The notes under the pieces were generated by a model. It was not told the origin of the DNA and did no database searches. It saw only the letters and a list, made by a program, of their open reading frames with translations. Of a DNA stretch of 53,432 nucleotides, positions 51,384 through 53,432 are shown piece by piece. The position numbers and the translations under genes were made by a program. The DNA comes from Nitrososphaerota archaeon (GTDB taxonomy: Archaea; Thermoproteota; Nitrososphaeria; Nitrososphaerales; Gagatemarchaeaceae), in the NCBI GenBank assembly GCA_016200045.1, contig JACQFN010000014.1:1-53432 (forward strand). Reading direction: 5' to 3'. The stretch's first letter is position 1; each line of letters starts with the position of its first letter.

Positions 51384-51860
51384 GTGCAGAAGACTCTCCC
51401 GGGACGACCATTTCACGTCTATTCCTTGATGCGCGGACTGTATGTCTCCATCGCCATCGGCATCCTAGGTCTCATCGGAGCAATCTACTTGGCACTCAAC
51501 CAGTACGGCGCCTCAGCTATTCTAACAACTCCGGGTTTACTCTTCTTGGCCATGATCTATGGAATCTATGACTACTGGCGAAGGCCAATCAGGAAAGCCG
51601 CACTTTACAACGACCATCTCGAAATCTCGGGGCGCGAAGGTGGTTTTCGAATCCCTTACTCCGAAGTTGAAAATCTCAGGGAAGTCAAGAATCTCACTGG
51701 CAGGAGCAAGCAGTCAGTCACATTCTCAATCAAAGGAAAATCTTTCGAGTTCAGGATTCCGTATAGGAAAAACAATCGGAAGCCGGACTTGTTTCCATGG
51801 ATTCAGGAGAGAATTACTTCCTCTACTCACCAAAACACTCAATCAGCCAACGTGTCATAG
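51384..51860 (+). CDS. Small membrane protein with PH-like part, related to 50247
   Basis: 158 residues from a GTG start; ATG 51429 is an alternative. Two helices (LYVSIAIGILGLIGAIYLAL, ILTTPGLLFLAMIYGIYDYW) are followed by a beta-rich part (ALYNDHLEISGREGGFRIPYSEVENLREVKN, VTFSIKGKSFEFRIPY), like the second half of a PH-type domain. Together with 50247 and 50995 it forms a set of small membrane genes at the right end of the element. Confidence 0.55.
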   Translation: MQKTLPGRPFHVYSLMRGLYVSIAIGILGLIGAIYLALNQYGASAILTTPGLLFLAMIYGIYDYWRRPIRKAALYNDHLEISGREGGFRIPYSEVENLREVKNLTGRSKQSVTFSIKGKSFEFRIPYRKNNRKPDLFPWIQERITSSTHQNTQSANVS

Positions 51861-51974
51861 GGCCTGACAATCCTTTCCCGCAGTACCGAATCAATATGAC
51901 GAAATGCTTCCAAGCTGCCTAAGAGCGTTCCCCGCATGAAACGACGTGAACTCGCCTCTACCGTAAAGACTGTA

Positions 51975-52031
51975 TTACAATACATTAATTATGAACATGA
52001 TCGCGGCAAGGCTCCTCTCGCTCACTGACAT
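51975..52031 (-). pseudogene. 5' remnant of a nucleotidyl cyclase gene
   Basis: On the minus strand ATG 52031 reads MSVSERSLAAIMF, then IINVL and stops at 51975. The first 13 codons align with MAESHRRLAAIMF of the intact cyclase (44683); the expected TDIAGYT is missing. The break is at the edge of the repeat 51993-52012. Its own TATA box (52051-52066) is still in place. This is best read as the original start of the cyclase, cut off by the element. Confidence 0.7.
51993..52012 (+). repeat. Right attachment-like repeat of the integrated element
   Basis: GAACATGATCGCGGCAAGGC, direct repeat of 44645-44664 (17 of 20). It covers the codons LAAIMF of the cyclase remnant on the minus strand. Confidence 0.7.
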
Positions 52032-52050
52032 CTGGCAGAACGCGGCCTGC

Positions 52051-52066
52051 GAATTAGATAAAGTAG
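52051..52066 (-). promoter_or_regulatory. Promoter of the cyclase remnant
   Basis: Read on the minus strand, CTACTTTATCTAATTC is a TATA-type site centred about 28 bases before ATG 52031, giving a leaderless start. It probably was the original cyclase promoter before insertion. Confidence 0.5.
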
Positions 52067-52087
52067 AGGTGGTTCCTGCCCGCCCTG

Positions 52088-52675
52088 ATGGCTTACACGA
52101 CGAAGGAACTCGGGGCCGAGACCTTCCCCGACTTCGAAGAGCTCGCTGTCAAGCAGGGCGATTGCTGGTGCATCTACTATCAGAGGCCGAAGCCCGTGAC
52201 GCGCGGGATGTCGCCTCAGGAGAGATCAGACAGGAACAGGAGGGACAAGCGGCGGCTGGTGGGCGAAGGTCGCTCGCATGCGATCCTCGTCTACGACGGC
52301 CAGCGGCCTGTCGGGTGGTGCCAGTACGGCGCCTATGACGAGCTGCCGAGAATCGACGCGGGGAGGTTCTACAAGAAGATCGGGCGGCCTGAAGGAGAGC
52401 GGAATTTGTGGAGGATTACCTGCTTCTTCGTCGACAGACAGTACAGGGGCAAGGGGGTCTCGAAGGCCGGCCTCAAGGCGGCGCTCCAGTCGATAGCCAA
52501 ACGTGGAGGGGGGGTCGTCGAGGCGTATCCGGTCGTCTCGACGAAGATGGCGGCGGTCCCTGAGTGGCGGTGGTTCGGGGTGCCGAGCATGTTCGAGCGG
52601 GAAGGTTTCAGCAAAGTTTCGAACCTCGGCACGAGCCTGACGCTGATGAGAAAGACAGTGAACCCGAAGAAGTGA
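52088..52675 (+). CDS. GNAT-family acetyltransferase
   Basis: A 195-residue protein. WRITCFFVDRQYRGKGVSKAGLKAALQSI is the acetyl-CoA binding segment (motif A, RGKG), preceded by HAILVYDGQRPVGWCQYG and followed by VVEAYPVVSTKMAAVPEWRWFGVPSMFEREGF. The substrate is not clear. The N-terminal DCWCIYYQRPKP and basic helix fit a common GNAT subgroup in bacteria and archaea. It lies outside the integrated element and is divergent from the cyclase remnant. Confidence 0.8.
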   Translation: MAYTTKELGAETFPDFEELAVKQGDCWCIYYQRPKPVTRGMSPQERSDRNRRDKRRLVGEGRSHAILVYDGQRPVGWCQYGAYDELPRIDAGRFYKKIGRPEGERNLWRITCFFVDRQYRGKGVSKAGLKAALQSIAKRGGGVVEAYPVVSTKMAAVPEWRWFGVPSMFEREGFSKVSNLGTSLTLMRKTVNPKK

Positions 52676-52719
52676 CAAATGGGTCGCGATGAGAAGCTGG
52701 CGGTCGCGCGCCGGGCTCC

Positions 52720-52815
52720 TCACCGGACTCTGATGCTCTGAACTACCAGGCTCTGTCCGATGCTGTACCGGACTACGTGAGCCTGGAACTGGTCCTTCTG
52801 TGTTTCCTTTGTCAT
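52720..52815 (-). CDS. Possible 31-residue protein
   Basis: On the minus strand ATG 52815 reads MTKETQKDQFQAHVVRYS and ends IRVR. A TATA-like AGTATAAAC (plus strand about 52840-52849) is about 28 bases before the ATG, as expected for a leaderless archaeal gene. This is the only support. The rest of the 239-base gap (52676-52914) shows nothing else except the promoter of the next gene. Confidence 0.35.
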   Translation of the reverse strand: MTKETQKDQFQAHVVRYSIGQSLVVQSIRVR

Positions 52816-52883
52816 GGAACCTCTGAGCGTTCGGTCTCCGTTTATACTCAGGGCACGTTTCGTAATCACTTGAAGTGAGTCGG

Positions 52884-52892
52884 CTATATATC
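52884..52892 (+). promoter_or_regulatory. TATA box of the bactofilin-like gene
   Basis: CTATATATC, centred about 27 bases before ATG 52915, fits a leaderless transcript. Confidence 0.55.
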
Positions 52893-52914
52893 GAGAACCG
52901 GGGCAAGAGACTGC

Positions 52915-53432
52915 ATGAGCGAGTTCAAGGCAAGGGTGGAGCGCGGCCAGTCGGTCGAACTGTCGGTCGTCGACGGCGACCTTCTCCTTGACGGGGGGAG
53001 GGCAGTCGCTGCGGGCGGGACGATAGAAGTGCGCGGGACGGTCTACGTCAGGCACAGCGCCTCGGTGAAGGGGAGCCTGAAGGCCCAGATGATCAAGGGG
53101 GACGGGGGGCTCTCGGTCGAAGGGGACCTCGATGCAGAGGAGGTCAGGCTTGAGAACGGGGCCAGCCTGGAGGTCGACGGGAACCTCGATTGCGACTCGG
53201 TGGACGTCCCCAGGTCCCTGAAGGTGGGAGGGACGACCAAGATTGAAGACCTGAGGGTCGGCGGGGAGGCCGAGTTCGAAGGCGAAGCCACGGTCGAGGA
53301 CGCGAAGGTCGGCGGGATGCTCAGAGCCTCCGGCGTCTTCTCCGGCGAGGACATCAAGGTCGGGGGTACGATCGAGGCGAAGACGCTGAAATGCGAAGAC
53401 GTGAAGGTGGGAGGGACGCTAACGGCGGAGCG
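52915..53432 (+). CDS. Bactofilin-like polymer-forming repeat protein (3' end outside window)
   Basis: The first 172 codons are visible, and the frame is open to the right edge. The protein is a chain of short beta-type repeats: recurring V-x-V-x-G-x-L, ending in the regular unit KVGGT...EDLRVGG...EDAKVGG...EDIKVGG...EDVKVGG at about 18-20 residue spacing. This fits a right-handed beta-solenoid like the bactofilins and other polymer-forming cytoskeletal proteins. No signal peptide or membrane helix is seen. The role may be a cytoskeletal or scaffold filament. Confidence 0.65.
   Translation, partial: MSEFKARVERGQSVELSVVDGDLLLDGGRAVAAGGTIEVRGTVYVRHSASVKGSLKAQMIKGDGGLSVEGDLDAEEVRLENGASLEVDGNLDCDSVDVPRSLKVGGTTKIEDLRVGGEAEFEGEATVEDAKVGGMLRASGVFSGEDIKVGGTIEAKTLKCEDVKVGGTLTAE

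Larger units (their letters stand above)
44645..52012. mobile_element. Integrated plasmid-like element in the 5' end of a nucleotidyl cyclase gene
   Basis: About 7.4 kb bounded by the two attachment-like repeats. Inside are a tyrosine integrase next to the left end, an HUH Rep protein, two related winged-helix genes, a HEPN-like gene, and small unknown or membrane-protein genes. Base use is more AT-rich than in the flanking core. The right end retains a cyclase promoter and 13 matching codons; the left end joins a complete cyclase. The simplest reading is insertion into codon 13 with a replacement 5' end carried by the element. Confidence 0.75.

Noticed and set aside
1-53432. CRISPR array or cas genes
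   Set aside because: No regularly spaced direct repeats of 24-37 bases and no Cas motifs were seen. The repeats at 19.4-21.3 kb are 0.5 kb or more apart with genes between them.

Overview
The window is archaeal DNA, most likely from a Nitrososphaeria (Thaumarchaeota)-type or other TACK archaeon. The evidence is a complete archaeal translation and secretion gene set (S19e, L39e, L31e, aIF6, prefoldin alpha, FtsY, SecE, Spt5, L11, L1, L10, L12, Nep1, the Rpp21 subunit of RNase P, DtdA, archaeal-type AlaRS and LeuRS), TATA boxes about 25-30 bases before starts with little or no leader, many GTG and TTG starts, and a tRNA gene with an extra stretch that looks like a non-canonical archaeal intron. 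The exact lineage is inference.

Layout. 1-9.6 kb is an accessory, defence-like region: the C-terminal end of a DNA methyltransferase, two unknown proteins, a regulator/replication cassette (winged helix, AbrB-type protein, two small ORFs, Zn-ribbon P-loop ATPase), an Apea-like HEPN protein, and a run of three proteins with PD-(D/E)XK-type motifs, followed by a uracil-DNA-glycosylase-like protein. 9.6-17.8 kb holds mixed single genes: an Lrp-like regulator, a cupin, a glycosyltransferase, a DMT transporter, an ankyrin-methyltransferase fusion, a ZIP-like transporter with a cupredoxin, and an AlkZ/YcaQ-like protein. 17.9-23.15 kb is a string of single-gene segments (FAD oxidase, small alpha+beta protein, membrane protein, truncated hydrolase, MFS transporter) separated by a repeat that begins with the 3' end of a tRNA-Gly. 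The tRNA-Gly gene itself closes the string.

23.2-42.3 kb is the core region. It carries the ribosome biogenesis/ribosomal/secretion operon, argF, a PLP-enzyme/rhodanese fusion with a small partner, dtdA, secE-spt5-rpl11-rpl1-rpl10, an inverted rpl12, alaS, leuS and a ferritin-like/VIT1 iron transporter. 42.4-44.7 kb has a small secreted protein and a class III nucleotidyl cyclase fused to TPR repeats.

44.65-52.01 kb is an integrated plasmid-like element. It has a tyrosine integrase (frameshifted at its first catalytic Arg), an HUH-type Rep protein with a small coupled ORF, a HEPN-like protein, paired winged-helix regulators and small membrane proteins. Its two ends are imperfect direct repeats lying in the codons for LAAIMF near the start of the cyclase. 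The right end keeps the promoter and first 13 codons of a second cyclase start, so the element appears to have entered the cyclase gene and supplied a replacement 5' end. The window ends with a GNAT acetyltransferase, a possible 31-codon ORF and the start of a bactofilin-like repeat protein.

The two most unusual signals are the cyclase-targeting element and the cassette-like array of tRNA-Gly-derived repeats. Three single-gene frameshifts fall in short runs, so some may be sequence errors.
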